NCBI RefSeq assembly: GCF_041415945.1
Contig: NZ_JBGCUS010000002.1
Location: 1 to 64,000, forward strand
Direction: 5' to 3'
Origin: Ancylobacter sp. IITR112
GTDB lineage: Bacteria > Pseudomonadota > Alphaproteobacteria > Rhizobiales > Xanthobacteraceae
DNA length: 64,000 nucleotides
The translations under genes were made by a program, and so were the position numbers. Positions 24,268 through 33,775 of this stretch are shown piece after piece (position 1 is the first letter of the stretch; every line of letters starts with the position of its first letter). The notes beneath the pieces were generated by a model, which did no database searches, was not told where the DNA came from, and saw only the letters and a list, made by a program, of their open reading frames with translations.

Positions 24268-24774
24268 ATGTCCGACATCGACTACCTCTCGCTGTTCACG
24301 CGCCTCAACGGCTTCAGGTTCGTAGCCAGGATCAGTCGCGTCGGTTGCGACAATGATCTCGCGCGCAGCGCACACGACCGGCTGGTCGCCAAGCTCGGCG
24401 ATCTGATCGAGCTGATGATACGCGCGGTGGAGGCGCAGCGGTGCGCGCGAGACGGCGCCGACCCGGCGCGCGCCGAGGAGGCCGCCGAAGACCTCTATTG
24501 GATCGAGGCGGAATTCGAACACCGCTGGATCGCGCAGCCGCAGCCGCTCCTCGATCATCTCGACATCTACCTCGCGACGCAGGAGATATTCGATCCCCGC
24601 ACGAGGCGCTGGTACGCGCTCGCCGAATGCGGCCCGTCGCTGCGCGAGGTGAGTGACCGCAGCCTCTGCGGTCTGCGCCAGATCATCGACCAGATCGCCT
24701 CCGAGACCGGCGTGAGCTTCCATGCCCGCCGCATCGTCTACGGGCCTGCGGAGCTGGCGCCGAGCGGCCGGTGA
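24268..24774 (+). CDS. Unrecognised helical protein, 168 aa
   Basis: A 168-residue soluble protein, helical throughout (LARSAHDRLVAKLGDLIELM; AEEAAEDLYWIEAEFEHRWI; DRSLCGLRQIIDQIASETGV). No known motif. It has a good AAAGGAG ribosome site and is led by the second family-B element, so it is probably controlled together with the 52-aa gene at 21358. It converges on the DUF1173 gene across a strong hairpin. Confidence 0.7.
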   Translation: MSDIDYLSLFTRLNGFRFVARISRVGCDNDLARSAHDRLVAKLGDLIELMIRAVEAQRCARDGADPARAEEAAEDLYWIEAEFEHRWIAQPQPLLDHLDIYLATQEIFDPRTRRWYALAECGPSLREVSDRSLCGLRQIIDQIASETGVSFHARRIVYGPAELAPSGR

Positions 24775-24781
24775 GCCGCAG

Positions 24782-24807
24782 GCGAGAGGCGGTCGGCCGC
24801 CTCTCGC
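24782..24807. terminator. Hairpin between convergent genes
   Basis: GCGAGAGGCGG-TCGG-CCGCCTCTCGC is a perfect 11-bp stem with a tetraloop. It lies between the convergent 168-aa and DUF1173 genes. It has no T-tract and is symmetric. Confidence 0.65.
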
Positions 24808-24835
24808 TCTCGCATGGATGCCACCTCCGACCACG

Positions 24836-26032
24836 TCATGCCGGAAGCTCCGGCATGGCTCCATCGCCGATGTTCCAGGTCCACGACGCGATGCCGCTCT
24901 CGGCGATCAGCTCGTCGAGCTTTTCCCGATAGTCGGCCTCGGCGCCGTCGGGCACGATATACATGCCGAGCGGTGCGGCGCCGTCCTGCCGCAGAACAAC
25001 GCAGGCTATCGGGTGCGCGGCCGGCAGGTTGTAGCGCAGGCTTTTCACGAAGCTGGCGCCGCGCTTCGCCAGCGCGTCGATCAGCGCCGCCTCGTAGCGG
25101 TTCTCGAACGGCAGCCAGCGATCGGTCACGACCATGAGCGCGATCGACTCGATCGAGGCGATGCCCGCGGCATCGATGCCGAAGGTGGCGATCGCGATCA
25201 GATGCGAATCCGCCGTCGCGTTCCACAGCGCCAGCTCCGGGGCGAACACCGCGTTGATCCGCCGATGAACATCCTCGTTCAGCATGAAGGGAAAGCGCGG
25301 GAGATGCTTGATCACGACGCGGTGGCCGAAGCGCGCCGGTGCGATCTCCTTGACCTCGCCGATCAGCATGGCGAGCGAGCGGCGCTTGCCCTCGGCCTTC
25401 AACGCGCGGCTGAGGAACGTCTCGCGCCGCTGCGCGATCGCGGCGTCGCGATCGGCGTCGAATATCTCGGGAATGAACAGGACGTCCGCGAGCGACTTGC
25501 CCTTCGCGGTCTTGCCCTCGGCCGCCTCGAGCAGGAACTTGCGCAGCACCGCCCAGTTGCGTCGGCCGGTCATCGCCGGACGCCAGCGATTGAACTCGGC
25601 CTGCTCCCACAGGTAGTGCAGCAGGGCGCGCAGCGAGAGGCGCGAACCGTCCGTCTTCACCGCGCCGGCATCGATCGCCTCGCGCGACGCCGGCGCCGCC
25701 CGACCGGCCTGCTTCGACAGGCTGAAGTCGAGCTTGAGCAGGGTGACGCCGTCCTCGGCATTCTCGACGATCGCCTCGCCGTCGACGGCGCCGAGGCCGG
25801 ACAGGGCATGCGGCGGCTCATAGGAATCGCAATCCGGATCGTGCCGCGGTCCGCTGCCGGGCATCCGCTTCAGCACATGGCGGCCACCGGCGCGTGCGAC
25901 ATACATCGGCACGCCCTCCGGCCGGCACAGGCACAGCGGATGTTCGCGCCGGGCAAACGCCTCCGCCAGCCGCTCGGCGATGTCGCCGGCACTGTCCTCG
26001 ACCTCCATGTCGCCGATGCCCAGCCGTCTCAA
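24836..26032 (-). CDS. DUF1173-family protein
   Basis: A 398-residue DUF1173 protein, a family tied to rhizobial conjugative plasmids and usually placed next to traG as here. N-terminal Cys pair HPLCLCRPEGVPMYVARAGG (about 31-50), PGSGPRHDPDCDSYEPP (about 58-74), then LLHYLWEQAEFNRWRPAMTG, FLLEAAEGKTAKGKSLADV, and the C-terminal SLRYNLPAAHPIACVVLRQD. The Cys/His set near the N-terminus could bind zinc. Function is not established; location suggests a role in transfer or establishment. Confidence 0.85.
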   Translation of the reverse strand: MRRLGIGDMEVEDSAGDIAERLAEAFARREHPLCLCRPEGVPMYVARAGGRHVLKRMPGSGPRHDPDCDSYEPPHALSGLGAVDGEAIVENAEDGVTLLKLDFSLSKQAGRAAPASREAIDAGAVKTDGSRLSLRALLHYLWEQAEFNRWRPAMTGRRNWAVLRKFLLEAAEGKTAKGKSLADVLFIPEIFDADRDAAIAQRRETFLSRALKAEGKRRSLAMLIGEVKEIAPARFGHRVVIKHLPRFPFMLNEDVHRRINAVFAPELALWNATADSHLIAIATFGIDAAGIASIESIALMVVTDRWLPFENRYEAALIDALAKRGASFVKSLRYNLPAAHPIACVVLRQDGAAPLGMYIVPDGAEADYREKLDELIAESGIASWTWNIGDGAMPELPA

Positions 26033-26096
26033 AGCACTTCTCCCGGCGATCAGCTGATCGCTCCTGCCGCCCGCGGAATTCCCCTATCGCCGCCGA

Positions 26097-28016
26097 TCAT
26101 CGCACCGCTTCCTTCCGGTGGAATCTGTTTTCGCCGACGCAGCTTCTCATGTCGTCGCGGCGGAACCAGATGGCCCGCCCGCAGCGCAGCGGCGGATTGC
26201 CCGCCGTGAACACGATCTGCTCGTCGGCGCGCATGCGCAGGACCTCGTGCGGCAGGATCAGCGGACGGCGCGCCAGCTGCTTCGAGCGCGTGCGCGACGA
26301 TCCCGACATCTGCGAGGAGCGGCTGAGCTGGTCGACCTCGACCGTGGTATCGCCGCAGCGCTTGGAGATGTAGTCGGCGGTCTCCGGATCGTTGATCGCG
26401 GCGAAGCTGATCCACGACGCCGACTCGAACCATTTCGAGGTGGCATCGCGGCCGCCATAGGCCTCACGCATCTGCCCGATCGACTGGAACAGCAGCGTCA
26501 TGGTGATGCCGTATTTGCGGCCGGCGTCGCGGGCGGTCTCCAGGATGCGCAGGAAGCCGAGCCGGGCGACCTCGTCGAGCAGGAACAGGGAACGATCCTT
26601 CACCTCGCCATTGCGGTTGTAGATCGCGTTCATCAGCGCGCCGATGATGACGCGGGCCAGTCCCGGATGCGCCTCCAGCACTTTCAGATCGAGCGCGATG
26701 AAGATGTCGGTCCCGCCGTCGGCGAGCTCGTCGGTGGTGAAGCTGTGGCCGGAGATCAGGGCCGCGTAGTTCGGATAGGACAGCCAGTGCGTTTCCTTCA
26801 CCGCATTGGCGTAGACCCCGGAGAAGGTCTCCGGCGTCATGTTGACGAACACCGCGACATTCTCCTTCACGAAGTCCGATCCCGACTGTTCGTAGATCCT
26901 CGTCAGCCGCTCCCGCAGCTTCGGCTCAGGCTCGGAGAGATTGGCGCGCACCTGCCGGAGCGTCTGGTCCTTCTGTTCCGTATGACCCGACAGGCAGACG
27001 TCCGCGATCAGCGCGGTGAGAAGCTGCATCGCGGAGGCGCGAAAGAAGTCGTCGCGGGCGGAGGCCTGGCGGGCCGTGTCGGTCATCACCCAGGTCGCGA
27101 CCGCGACGATGTCCTCTTCCTTCGTGCCGCCGAAACGCCCGATCCAGTCGAGCGCGTTGAAGCCGGTGGCGGCATCGGCCGGGTCGAGCACCACCACCTT
27201 GCGGCCCGCCTTGCGCCGATGGCCGCTCACCATCGGCGCAACCTCCGATGAGGGGTCGAGCACCACGAGGCCGCCGCCCCATTTCAAGGCCGAGGGAATC
27301 GTCACCGACGTGGTCTTGAAGCCGCCGGAGCCGGCGAAGACGATGCCGTGCGAGGAGCCGAACGAGCCGTCGAAGCAGAGCAGCGGTGAGCGTCCGCCGC
27401 TGCCCCAGGTCTCGCGGCTGTCGGCACGGAACGCGATGCCGGCGACGGAATCGCGATCGACCCGGTAGCGCTCGCCGATGACGATGCCGCCGGCATCGCC
27501 GAACAGCTTGCCGGCCGCTTCCATCCGCATCCAGTCGGTCTCGCCATGGATCGCACGTCGGCCCTTGATGCGGCGCGGCGTCGCTGCTGCTAAGGCGGCA
27601 TTTCCCTTGATGGCGACGCGTAGCGCGAACATCGCGCTAACCAGCGCGATCGCCGCGCCGATCATCGTTCCCGGATCGGCATAGGCAAGCACGGATTGCC
27701 CCGCCGGCACGCGGTCCGCCAGAGCGGCGAGGCGCGCGCCCTCGCGGATGACGGCGATACCGATGACGGCCGCGCTTCCGGCTACGACGCCCCATCCGAC
27801 CGCCCGGATCGCGATCGCGCCGGCCGCGGCGAAGAGCAGGATCAATCCGACCCCGCCAGTTAGCGCATAGGGTAGCGCGAGCCCGGCACGGCCGAGCATC
27901 AGCCGCGCCGCCTCGGTTTTACCGAAGCCCGCCAGCCAGTGCTCGGCGCCGGTCGTCGTGATCGCCACGGTGATCATGATCGCCGCCTGCAGGCCCGCGA
28001 GAAGCACCCTATTCAT
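26097..28016 (-). CDS. traG: Type IV coupling protein TraG (VirD4 family)
   Basis: The 639-residue coupling ATPase that brings the relaxosome (TraA bound at oriT) to the Trb mating pore. N-terminal membrane helices (about 10-25, 45-75, 120-140) anchor it. Walker [13 protein letters not shown] lies near 226-237 and Walker [13 protein letters not shown] near 475-486. It has the C-terminal all-alpha-domain TraG pattern [20 protein letters not shown] near 605-624. Length and order (traC-traD-traG) are as in Ti plasmids. traD overlaps its start by eight bases. Confidence 0.95.
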   Translation of the reverse strand: MNRVLLAGLQAAIMITVAITTTGAEHWLAGFGKTEAARLMLGRAGLALPYALTGGVGLILLFAAAGAIAIRAVGWGVVAGSAAVIGIAVIREGARLAALADRVPAGQSVLAYADPGTMIGAAIALVSAMFALRVAIKGNAALAAATPRRIKGRRAIHGETDWMRMEAAGKLFGDAGGIVIGERYRVDRDSVAGIAFRADSRETWGSGGRSPLLCFDGSFGSSHGIVFAGSGGFKTTSVTIPSALKWGGGLVVLDPSSEVAPMVSGHRRKAGRKVVVLDPADAATGFNALDWIGRFGGTKEEDIVAVATWVMTDTARQASARDDFFRASAMQLLTALIADVCLSGHTEQKDQTLRQVRANLSEPEPKLRERLTRIYEQSGSDFVKENVAVFVNMTPETFSGVYANAVKETHWLSYPNYAALISGHSFTTDELADGGTDIFIALDLKVLEAHPGLARVIIGALMNAIYNRNGEVKDRSLFLLDEVARLGFLRILETARDAGRKYGITMTLLFQSIGQMREAYGGRDATSKWFESASWISFAAINDPETADYISKRCGDTTVEVDQLSRSSQMSGSSRTRSKQLARRPLILPHEVLRMRADEQIVFTAGNPPLRCGRAIWFRRDDMRSCVGENRFHRKEAVR

Positions 28017-28224
28017 GATCGTGCCCGAAGGCTTCCGCGCCGATGGCGCTGAGCCGCGTTCGCTCGGCCTCGTCCTCGCTGGCGCGGCGATGCCCGTCGA
28101 TCAGCAAGCCGAGAAGCAGTGCGCGCTTCTCGTAGCGCAGCCCCGCCTTCACGATCAGCCCGCCGAGCTCGATCTTCTCGCGCGTGTCCTTCTTGCGGGC
28201 GTCCGATGAGCTCGACCTGTGCAT
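28009..28224 (-). CDS. traD: Conjugal transfer protein TraD
   Basis: A 71-residue protein, the same length as Ti-plasmid TraD, with the core [20 protein letters not shown] then [12 protein letters not shown]. It lies between traC and traG as in Ti plasmids and overlaps traG. TraD is an accessory protein of DNA processing in conjugation, of unclear biochemistry. The ATG at 28224 sits four bases after the traC stop; in-frame ATGs further upstream (for example 28290) would overlap traC. Confidence 0.85.
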   Translation of the reverse strand: MHRSSSSDARKKDTREKIELGGLIVKAGLRYEKRALLLGLLIDGHRRASEDEAERTRLSAIGAEAFGHDHE

Positions 28225-28228
28225 GCGC

Positions 28229-28525
28229 TCAAGCCTCGCGATCGCCGCCCTGAGGCGCGCCAGCCGCGAGCGTCGTGGACGCCCCGCCATTTGGCTGCCG
28301 GCCTGCGCCGCCCTTTCTCCCGGTCGATGCGCCACTGTCGCCACGAAACCGTTTCGCCACCACCTCGAAGGCCGAGAGCAGCGCCGTCTCCTCGATCTCG
28401 ATCTCGCCGAGACCGGCCTTCAGCGCGATCCGACCGATGCGTTCGGCCTCGCGCGTCTCGGCCTGCCGCAGCTGGTCCTGCAGCCTGGCGATTTCCTCTC
28501 TGATCTGTCGCGACGGCTTCTTCAT
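28229..28525 (-). CDS. traC: Conjugal transfer protein TraC
   Basis: A 98-residue relaxosome accessory protein. The N-terminal half is the TraC helix ([20 protein letters not shown], about 8-27, then [19 protein letters not shown]), and the C-terminal part is low-complexity and basic ([14 protein letters not shown]). It is first in the leftward traC-traD-traG operon, with oriT just upstream, exactly as in Ti-type plasmids, where TraC binds near oriT. Confidence 0.88.
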   Translation of the reverse strand: MKKPSRQIREEIARLQDQLRQAETREAERIGRIALKAGLGEIEIEETALLSAFEVVAKRFRGDSGASTGRKGGAGRQPNGGASTTLAAGAPQGGDREA

Positions 28526-28595
28526 TCCGGTTGACCTTCCGCTGTCCGGTTTCTGCTGGATCGAGGCCCAGCTTTCCCCGGATGAGCGCCAGCGG

Positions 28596-28628
28596 CGACT
28601 AGTAAAAAAGCTAGTCGGCGAAGCCGAC
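28596..28628. repeat. Hairpins beside oriT
   Basis: CGACTAG-TAAAAAAG-CTAGTCG (28596-28617) and the overlapping GTCGGC-GAA-GCCGAC (28614-28628) lie between traC and the nic region. They may be accessory binding sites of the relaxosome or a traC promoter/operator. Confidence 0.55.
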
Positions 28629-28668
28629 GCCGTTTGAGATCATCCCGGCCGTTCCGAAGGAGCGGCAT

Positions 28669-28710
28669 CCAAGGGCGCAGTAATACGTCGCTGGTGCGAC
28701 GTGCTGCGCC
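28669..28710 (+). other. oriT: Origin of transfer (oriT) core, Ti/RSF1010-type (MobQ)
   Basis: CCAAGGGCGCAGTAATACGTCG followed by CTGGTGCGACGTGCTGCGCC closely matches the Ti-plasmid oriT (recalled consensus CCAAGGGCGCAATTATACGTC), including the inverted repeat ACGTCGC-TGGT-GCGACGT (28685-28702) next to the nick region. It lies between divergent traC and traA, its standard place. Confidence 0.9.
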
Positions 28711-28778
28711 GGCCCTGGCGGGGCCGGCCTCTCCCGACGAACACGCCGTTCGAGACCTCGAGGGGAGACGCCGTCACC

Positions 28779-31700
28779 GTGGCGATCACGCATTTCACGC
28801 CCCAGCTCATCGGCCGCGGCAATGGCCGCAGCGCCTTGCTGTCGGCCGCGTATCGCCATTGCGCGCGGATGGAATACGAGGCCGAGGCCCGCACGGTCGA
28901 CTATTCCAACAAGCGCAATCTCGCCCATGAGGAATTCCTGCTGCCGGCCGACGCGCCGGAATGGGCGCGGGCGCTGATCGCCGACCGCTCGGTCGCCGGC
29001 GCCGTGGAGGCGTTCTGGAACAGGGTCGAAGCGTTCGAGAGGCGCGAGGATGCGCAGTTCGCCCGGGAATTCATCATCGCGCTGCCCGTGGAGCTGTCCA
29101 AGGAGCAGAACATCGCGCTGATGCGGCAGTTCGTCCTCGAGCAGGTGCTGGCGCGCGGGCAGGTCGCCGACTGGGTCTATCACGACGAGCCGGGCAATCC
29201 GCACGTCCACCTGATGACGACGCTGCGCCCGCTGACCGAGGACGGCTTCGGACCGAAACGCATCCCCGTCATCGGCGAGGATGGCGAGGTCCTGCGCAAC
29301 CAGGCCGGCAAGATCGTCTATCGACTCTGGTCGGGCGAGAAGACCGAGTTCCTGGAGCAGCGCAATGGCTGGCTCGATCTGCAGAACCAGCATCTGGCGC
29401 TCGCCGGCCTGGAGATCCGAGTCGACGGGCGGTCCTATGCCGAGCGCGGCATCGACCTGGTGCCGACGACGCATATCGGCGTCGGCGCCAAGGCGATCCA
29501 GCGCAAGTCGTCGCGCGAGGGCGAGGCGGTCGATCTCGAACGGCTGAAGCTGTTCGAGGCGCAGCGCAGCGAAAACAGGCGGCGCATTCTGCTGCGGCCT
29601 GAGATCGTGCTCGACCTGCTGTCGTCGGAGAAGAGCGTCTTCGAGCAGCGCGATATCGCCAAGGTGCTGCATCGCTATGTCGACGATGCAGGCACCTTCC
29701 AGCAGCTGATGGCGCGTATCCTCCAGAGCCCGGAGCTCCTGCGCATCGAGCGCGAGAGCGTCGACTTCGCGACCGGGGAGAGAATGCCGGCGCGCTATAC
29801 GACGCGCGAGCTCATCCGTGTCGAGGCCGGCATGGCGCGTCAGGCGATCTGGCTTTCCGGGCGAAGCTCACATGGCGTTCGCGAGCGCTTGCTGGAGCAG
29901 GTGTTTGCCCGCCATGAGCGACTCTCCGAAGAGCAGCGCACGGCGATCGAGCATGTGACGAAGCCGGGCGGGATCGCCGCCGTCGTCGGCCGCGCCGGCG
30001 CCGGCAAGACCACCATGATGAAGGCGGCGCGCGAGGCTTGGGAACTTGCCGGCTGCCGTGTCGTCGGCGCCGCACTCGCGGGCAAGGCGGCCGAGGGTCT
30101 GGAGAAGGAAGCCGGCATCCAGAGCCGCACGTTGGCGTCCTGGGAGCTGCGCTGGAAGCAGGGCAGGGACACGCTCGATTCCGGCACCGTCCTCGTGCTC
30201 GACGAAGCCGGCATGGTCGCCTCCAAGCAGATGGCGCGCTTCGTCGAAGCGGCGGTGAAGGCCGGCGCCAAGCTGGTGCTCGTCGGCGATCCCGACCAGC
30301 TTCAGCCGATCGAGGCGGGGGCGGCGTTCCGCGCCATCGTCGAGCGCATCGGCTATGCCGAACTCGAGACGATCTATCGGCAGCGCGAGCAATGGATGCG
30401 CGCCGCCTCGATGGACCTGGCGCGCGGCCGGATCGCCGAGGCGCTCTCCGCCTATCAGCAGCAGGGCAGGGTGCTCGGCTCGGTTCTGAAGGCCGAAGCC
30501 GTCGCCAGTCTGATCGCGGACTGGAACCGGGACTATGATCCCGCCAGGAGCTCGCTGATCCTCGCGCATCTGCGCCGCGACGTGCGGATGCTGAACACGA
30601 TGGCGCGCGATAAGCTCGTCGAACGCGGCCTCGTTGGTGAGGGTCACGCGTTCCGCACCGAGGACGGCGCCCGCAAGTTCGATGCGGGGGACCAGATCGT
30701 CTTCCTGAAGAACGACAGCGCCCTCGGCGTGAAGAACGGCATGATCGGCAAGGTGGTCGAGGCCGCACCGAACCGCATCGTCGCGACGATCGGCGAGGGG
30801 GATCAGCGGCGTCAGGTCACGGTAGATCAGCACCTCTATCGCAATGTCGATCACGGCTACGCCACCACGATCCACAAGGCCCAGGGCGCCACCGTCGACC
30901 GCGTGAAGGTGCTCGCCTCGCTCTCGCTCGACCGCCACCTGACCTATGTCGCGCTGACCCGGCACCGCGAGGACATGGCGCTCTACTACGGGCGCCGCTC
31001 CTTCGGCTTCCATGGCGGGCTCGCCAAGGTCCTGTCGCGACGCAACGCCAAGGAGACCACGCTCGACTACGAGCGAGGCACGCTCTACCGGCAGGCGCTC
31101 CGCTTCGCCGAGAACCGCGGCCTGCACATCGTCAAGGTCGCCCGCACGCTGCTGCGCGACCGGCTCGACTGGTCGGTCCGGCAGAAACAGAAGCTGGCCG
31201 ATCTCACGCAGCGCCTGCGCGGCATCGGCGCGCGCCTCGGCCTCATCGATCCCCGTCAGACACGCAGCTCAAAGGAGGCCGCAGCGATGGTCGCCGGCGT
31301 CACCCTGTTCACCAAATCGATCCAGGACGCGGTCGAGGAGAAGCTGCGCGCCGATCCTGCCGTCACCAGGCAGTGGGACGAGGTCTCGACCCGCTTCCGC
31401 TATGTCTTCGCCGATCCGGAGACGGCGTTCCGCGCCATGAATTTCGACGCGGTCCTGTCGGATCCCGCTGCGGCGAAGACGGCGCTCGACCGGCTGGTTT
31501 CGGAGCCGCAGGCGCTCGGCCCCCTCAAGGGCAGGACCGGGCTTCTGGCCGGCAAAGCCGATCGCGAGGACCGCCGCGTCGCCGAGCTCAATGTCCCGGC
31601 GCTGAAGCGGGACATCGAAAGCTATCTCAACCTGCGCGAGGCCGCCGTGCAGAAGCTCCAGGTCGACGAGCAGGCGATGCGCCATCGCGTCTCGATCGAC

Positions 31701-32081
31701 ATCCCGGCCTTGTCGCCGGCGGCGCATCGCGTGCTGGAGAGGGTGCGCGACGCCATCGACCGTAACGACCTGCCGGCCGCGCTCGGCTATGCGATTTCCA
31801 ACCGCGAGGTGAAGGGCGAGATCGACGGATTCAACAAGGCGATCGCGGAGCGGTTCGGCGAGCGCACGCTGCTCACCAACGCCGCCCGCGAACCCGCCGG
31901 CAAGATCTTCGACAAGGCGGCCGACGGGCTCGCTCCGGGCGAGCGGCAGAAGCTCGCCGAGGCCTGGCCGACCATGCGGACCGCGCAGCAGCTCGCCGCC
32001 CAAGAGCGCACCGCCGCGACGCTGAAGCAGGCCGAAACCCTGCGCCAGAGCCAGCGGCAGACGCCGGTGATGAAGCAGTGA
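28779..32081 (+). CDS. traA: Conjugative relaxase-helicase TraA (MobQ)
   Basis: This 1100-residue protein nicks oriT and unwinds the transferred strand. N-terminal MobA/MobL relaxase domain: SAAYRHCARMEYE with the likely catalytic Tyr25, and PHVHLMTTLRP with metal-binding His142 and His144. A RecD-like helicase follows: Walker A GRAGAGKTTMM (about 405-415), VLVLDEAGMV, GDPDQLQPIEAGAAFR, and HKAQGATVDRV with YVALTRHREDM near 720. Size equals Ti TraA. I chose the GTG at 28779 (VAITHF) because it aligns with the Ti N-terminus and has AGGGGAG upstream. It heads traA-traF-traB-traH. Confidence 0.95.
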   Translation: MAITHFTPQLIGRGNGRSALLSAAYRHCARMEYEAEARTVDYSNKRNLAHEEFLLPADAPEWARALIADRSVAGAVEAFWNRVEAFERREDAQFAREFIIALPVELSKEQNIALMRQFVLEQVLARGQVADWVYHDEPGNPHVHLMTTLRPLTEDGFGPKRIPVIGEDGEVLRNQAGKIVYRLWSGEKTEFLEQRNGWLDLQNQHLALAGLEIRVDGRSYAERGIDLVPTTHIGVGAKAIQRKSSREGEAVDLERLKLFEAQRSENRRRILLRPEIVLDLLSSEKSVFEQRDIAKVLHRYVDDAGTFQQLMARILQSPELLRIERESVDFATGERMPARYTTRELIRVEAGMARQAIWLSGRSSHGVRERLLEQVFARHERLSEEQRTAIEHVTKPGGIAAVVGRAGAGKTTMMKAAREAWELAGCRVVGAALAGKAAEGLEKEAGIQSRTLASWELRWKQGRDTLDSGTVLVLDEAGMVASKQMARFVEAAVKAGAKLVLVGDPDQLQPIEAGAAFRAIVERIGYAELETIYRQREQWMRAASMDLARGRIAEALSAYQQQGRVLGSVLKAEAVASLIADWNRDYDPARSSLILAHLRRDVRMLNTMARDKLVERGLVGEGHAFRTEDGARKFDAGDQIVFLKNDSALGVKNGMIGKVVEAAPNRIVATIGEGDQRRQVTVDQHLYRNVDHGYATTIHKAQGATVDRVKVLASLSLDRHLTYVALTRHREDMALYYGRRSFGFHGGLAKVLSRRNAKETTLDYERGTLYRQALRFAENRGLHIVKVARTLLRDRLDWSVRQKQKLADLTQRLRGIGARLGLIDPRQTRSSKEAAAMVAGVTLFTKSIQDAVEEKLRADPAVTRQWDEVSTRFRYVFADPETAFRAMNFDAVLSDPAAAKTALDRLVSEPQALGPLKGRTGLLAGKADREDRRVAELNVPALKRDIESYLNLREAAVQKLQVDEQAMRHRVSIDIPALSPAAHRVLERVRDAIDRNDLPAALGYAISNREVKGEIDGFNKAIAERFGERTLLTNAAREPAGKIFDKAADGLAPGERQKLAEAWPTMRTAQQLAAQERTAATLKQAETLRQSQRQTPVMKQ

Positions 32082-32605
32082 GGCGGCGCGCCATCCTCAT
32101 AGTGCCGGCCGCGGTCGCGTCTCTGATCATGCTCGCCGGCACCGCGTGGTTCGCCGGCTTGCGCCTCAATCTCACGCGCAGCTATCCGCTCGGCCTGTGG
32201 CGGATCGAGCCGCTCGACGGACCGCCCGCCATGGGTGATCTCGTCTTCATCTGCCCGCCCGACAGCACCGCCTTCCGCCTGGCACGCGAGCGCGGCTATC
32301 TCGGCCGCGGCCTCTGCCCAGGCTGGTTCAGCCCGATGATCAAGACGGTTGTGGCGACGGAAGGGCAGGCGATCGCGATCGGCGCCGGCGTCGAGATCGA
32401 CGGACGGCGGCTTCCTCATTCCGATGTTCGGCCGACCGACGCCGCGGGCAGGGCGCTCACGGCCTTTTCGGGTGGGCCGGTTTCGCCCGGTTCCCTCTTC
32501 CTCCACTCCGATTTCGCGGGCTCCTATGACTCACGGTATTTCGGGCCGATCCCGGCCAGCGGTGTGCTCGGCCGCGCGCACCCGCTCCTCACCTTCGAGC
32601 CGTGA
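32078..32605 (+). CDS. traF: TraF, S26-type conjugal transfer peptidase
   Basis: A 175-residue signal-peptidase-fold protein (S26C) of the RP4/Ti TraF family, which matures and cyclises the TrbC pilin. N-terminal signal anchor (ILIVPAAVASLIMLAGTAWF, 6-25); the serine in RSYPLGLWRI (Ser35) and the lysine in SPMIKTVVA (Lys89) are the expected catalytic pair; the C-terminus has YDSRYFGPIPASGVLGRA. The start is a GTG overlapping the traA stop by four bases. Confidence 0.92.
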   Translation: MRRRAILIVPAAVASLIMLAGTAWFAGLRLNLTRSYPLGLWRIEPLDGPPAMGDLVFICPPDSTAFRLARERGYLGRGLCPGWFSPMIKTVVATEGQAIAIGAGVEIDGRRLPHSDVRPTDAAGRALTAFSGGPVSPGSLFLHSDFAGSYDSRYFGPIPASGVLGRAHPLLTFEP

Positions 32606-32606
32606 C

Positions 32607-33761
32607 ATGGCGCGGGATCTGGTGCTGATCCTGATCGCCGCGCTGGTCGGCGTCATCGGCTGGAGCGGCGAGCCGCTGGCGCTGCCGCTCGCGATGCTGT
32701 TCCCGGCGCTATGGGCCTTCGCGCGCAGCCGCTTCGTCGCAGCGCTGGTCGCGATGGCGTATTTTCTCGCGGCGTCGAGAGGCCTGCCGCAAGGCGTCGC
32801 CAACTTCTACGCCTCCGACATGTGGCCGGGCGTGTTTCTCTGGCTGGTCGCGTCGTTTGCTTTCGTCGCCGTCCACGGGTTGCTCTGGACGAGCCGGCCG
32901 GGAGGAGGCAGGGCGGCGAAGTCTGGGCTGGCGGCTGCTTTGATGGCGGTGCCGCCCTTCGGTATCGTGGGTTGGGCGCATCCGCTGACGGCGGCCGGCG
33001 TGCTGTTTCCCGGATGGGGCTGGCTAGGACTGGCGGCCGCCGTGGTCGGCCTCATGGCGATGACGACGCGAGCCTCGCCGATCGCGGCGATCGCGCTCGG
33101 CGGGTTCTGGCTGTGGTCGGTCGCGACATGGACGCCGCCGCCGCTCCCGGAAGGATTCCGGGGCGTCGACCTCGATATGGGCCAGAGCCTCGGGCGCGAC
33201 AGTACGCTCGAGCGCCAGCGCGACCTGATCACTTCGGTCATGCGGGATGGAGAGCAGGTCGCCAGGATCGTGGTGCTCCCGGAAAGCGCGCTCGGGTTCT
33301 GGACGCCGAGCGTCGAGCAGCTGTGGCGTGACGCGCTCTCAAGCGGCGACATCGCGGTGATCGCTGGCGCTGCCGTCATCGATCCGCAGGGCTACGACAA
33401 CGTGCTGGTCGCGATCTCGGCGGACAAGGCCAGCATCCTTTATCGCGAGCGCATGCCGGTTCCGGTCTCGATGTGGCAGCCCTGGCGCCGCCTGGTCGGG
33501 CGGGCGGGCGGCGCACGGGCGCATCTTTTCGCCAACCCGGCCGTCGAGCTCGGCGGCCAGCGCATCGCGCCGCTGATCTGTTACGAGCAGCTCGTCGTCT
33601 GGCCCATCCTGCAGTCGATGCTGCAGCGGCCGGACGCGATCGTCGCCACCGGCAATGGCTGGTGGACTGTCGGCACCTCGATCATCGACATCCAAAACGC
33701 CAGCACGATCGCCTGGGCGAGGCTGTTCGATGTGTCGCTCGTCACCGCCTTCAACCGATAA
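32607..33761 (+). CDS. traB: TraB, nitrilase-superfamily conjugation protein
   Basis: A 384-residue protein. The first half has about six membrane helices (LVLILIAALVGVIGW; ALPLAMLFPALWAF; WLGLAAAVVGLMAM). The second half is a CN-hydrolase domain like that of apolipoprotein N-acyltransferase, with VVLPESALG carrying the Glu, the Lys region near 280-300, and LICYEQLV carrying the Cys. In Ti plasmids TraB raises transfer efficiency. The start ATG lies just after the traF stop. Confidence 0.9.
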   Translation: MARDLVLILIAALVGVIGWSGEPLALPLAMLFPALWAFARSRFVAALVAMAYFLAASRGLPQGVANFYASDMWPGVFLWLVASFAFVAVHGLLWTSRPGGGRAAKSGLAAALMAVPPFGIVGWAHPLTAAGVLFPGWGWLGLAAAVVGLMAMTTRASPIAAIALGGFWLWSVATWTPPPLPEGFRGVDLDMGQSLGRDSTLERQRDLITSVMRDGEQVARIVVLPESALGFWTPSVEQLWRDALSSGDIAVIAGAAVIDPQGYDNVLVAISADKASILYRERMPVPVSMWQPWRRLVGRAGGARAHLFANPAVELGGQRIAPLICYEQLVVWPILQSMLQRPDAIVATGNGWWTVGTSIIDIQNASTIAWARLFDVSLVTAFNR

Positions 33762-33775
33762 CCCAGGGAGTTCTC

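Noticed and set aside
24738..25610. 290-codon minus-strand open frame inside the DUF1173 gene
   Set aside because: Out of frame with DUF1173 and Arg-rich; shadow.
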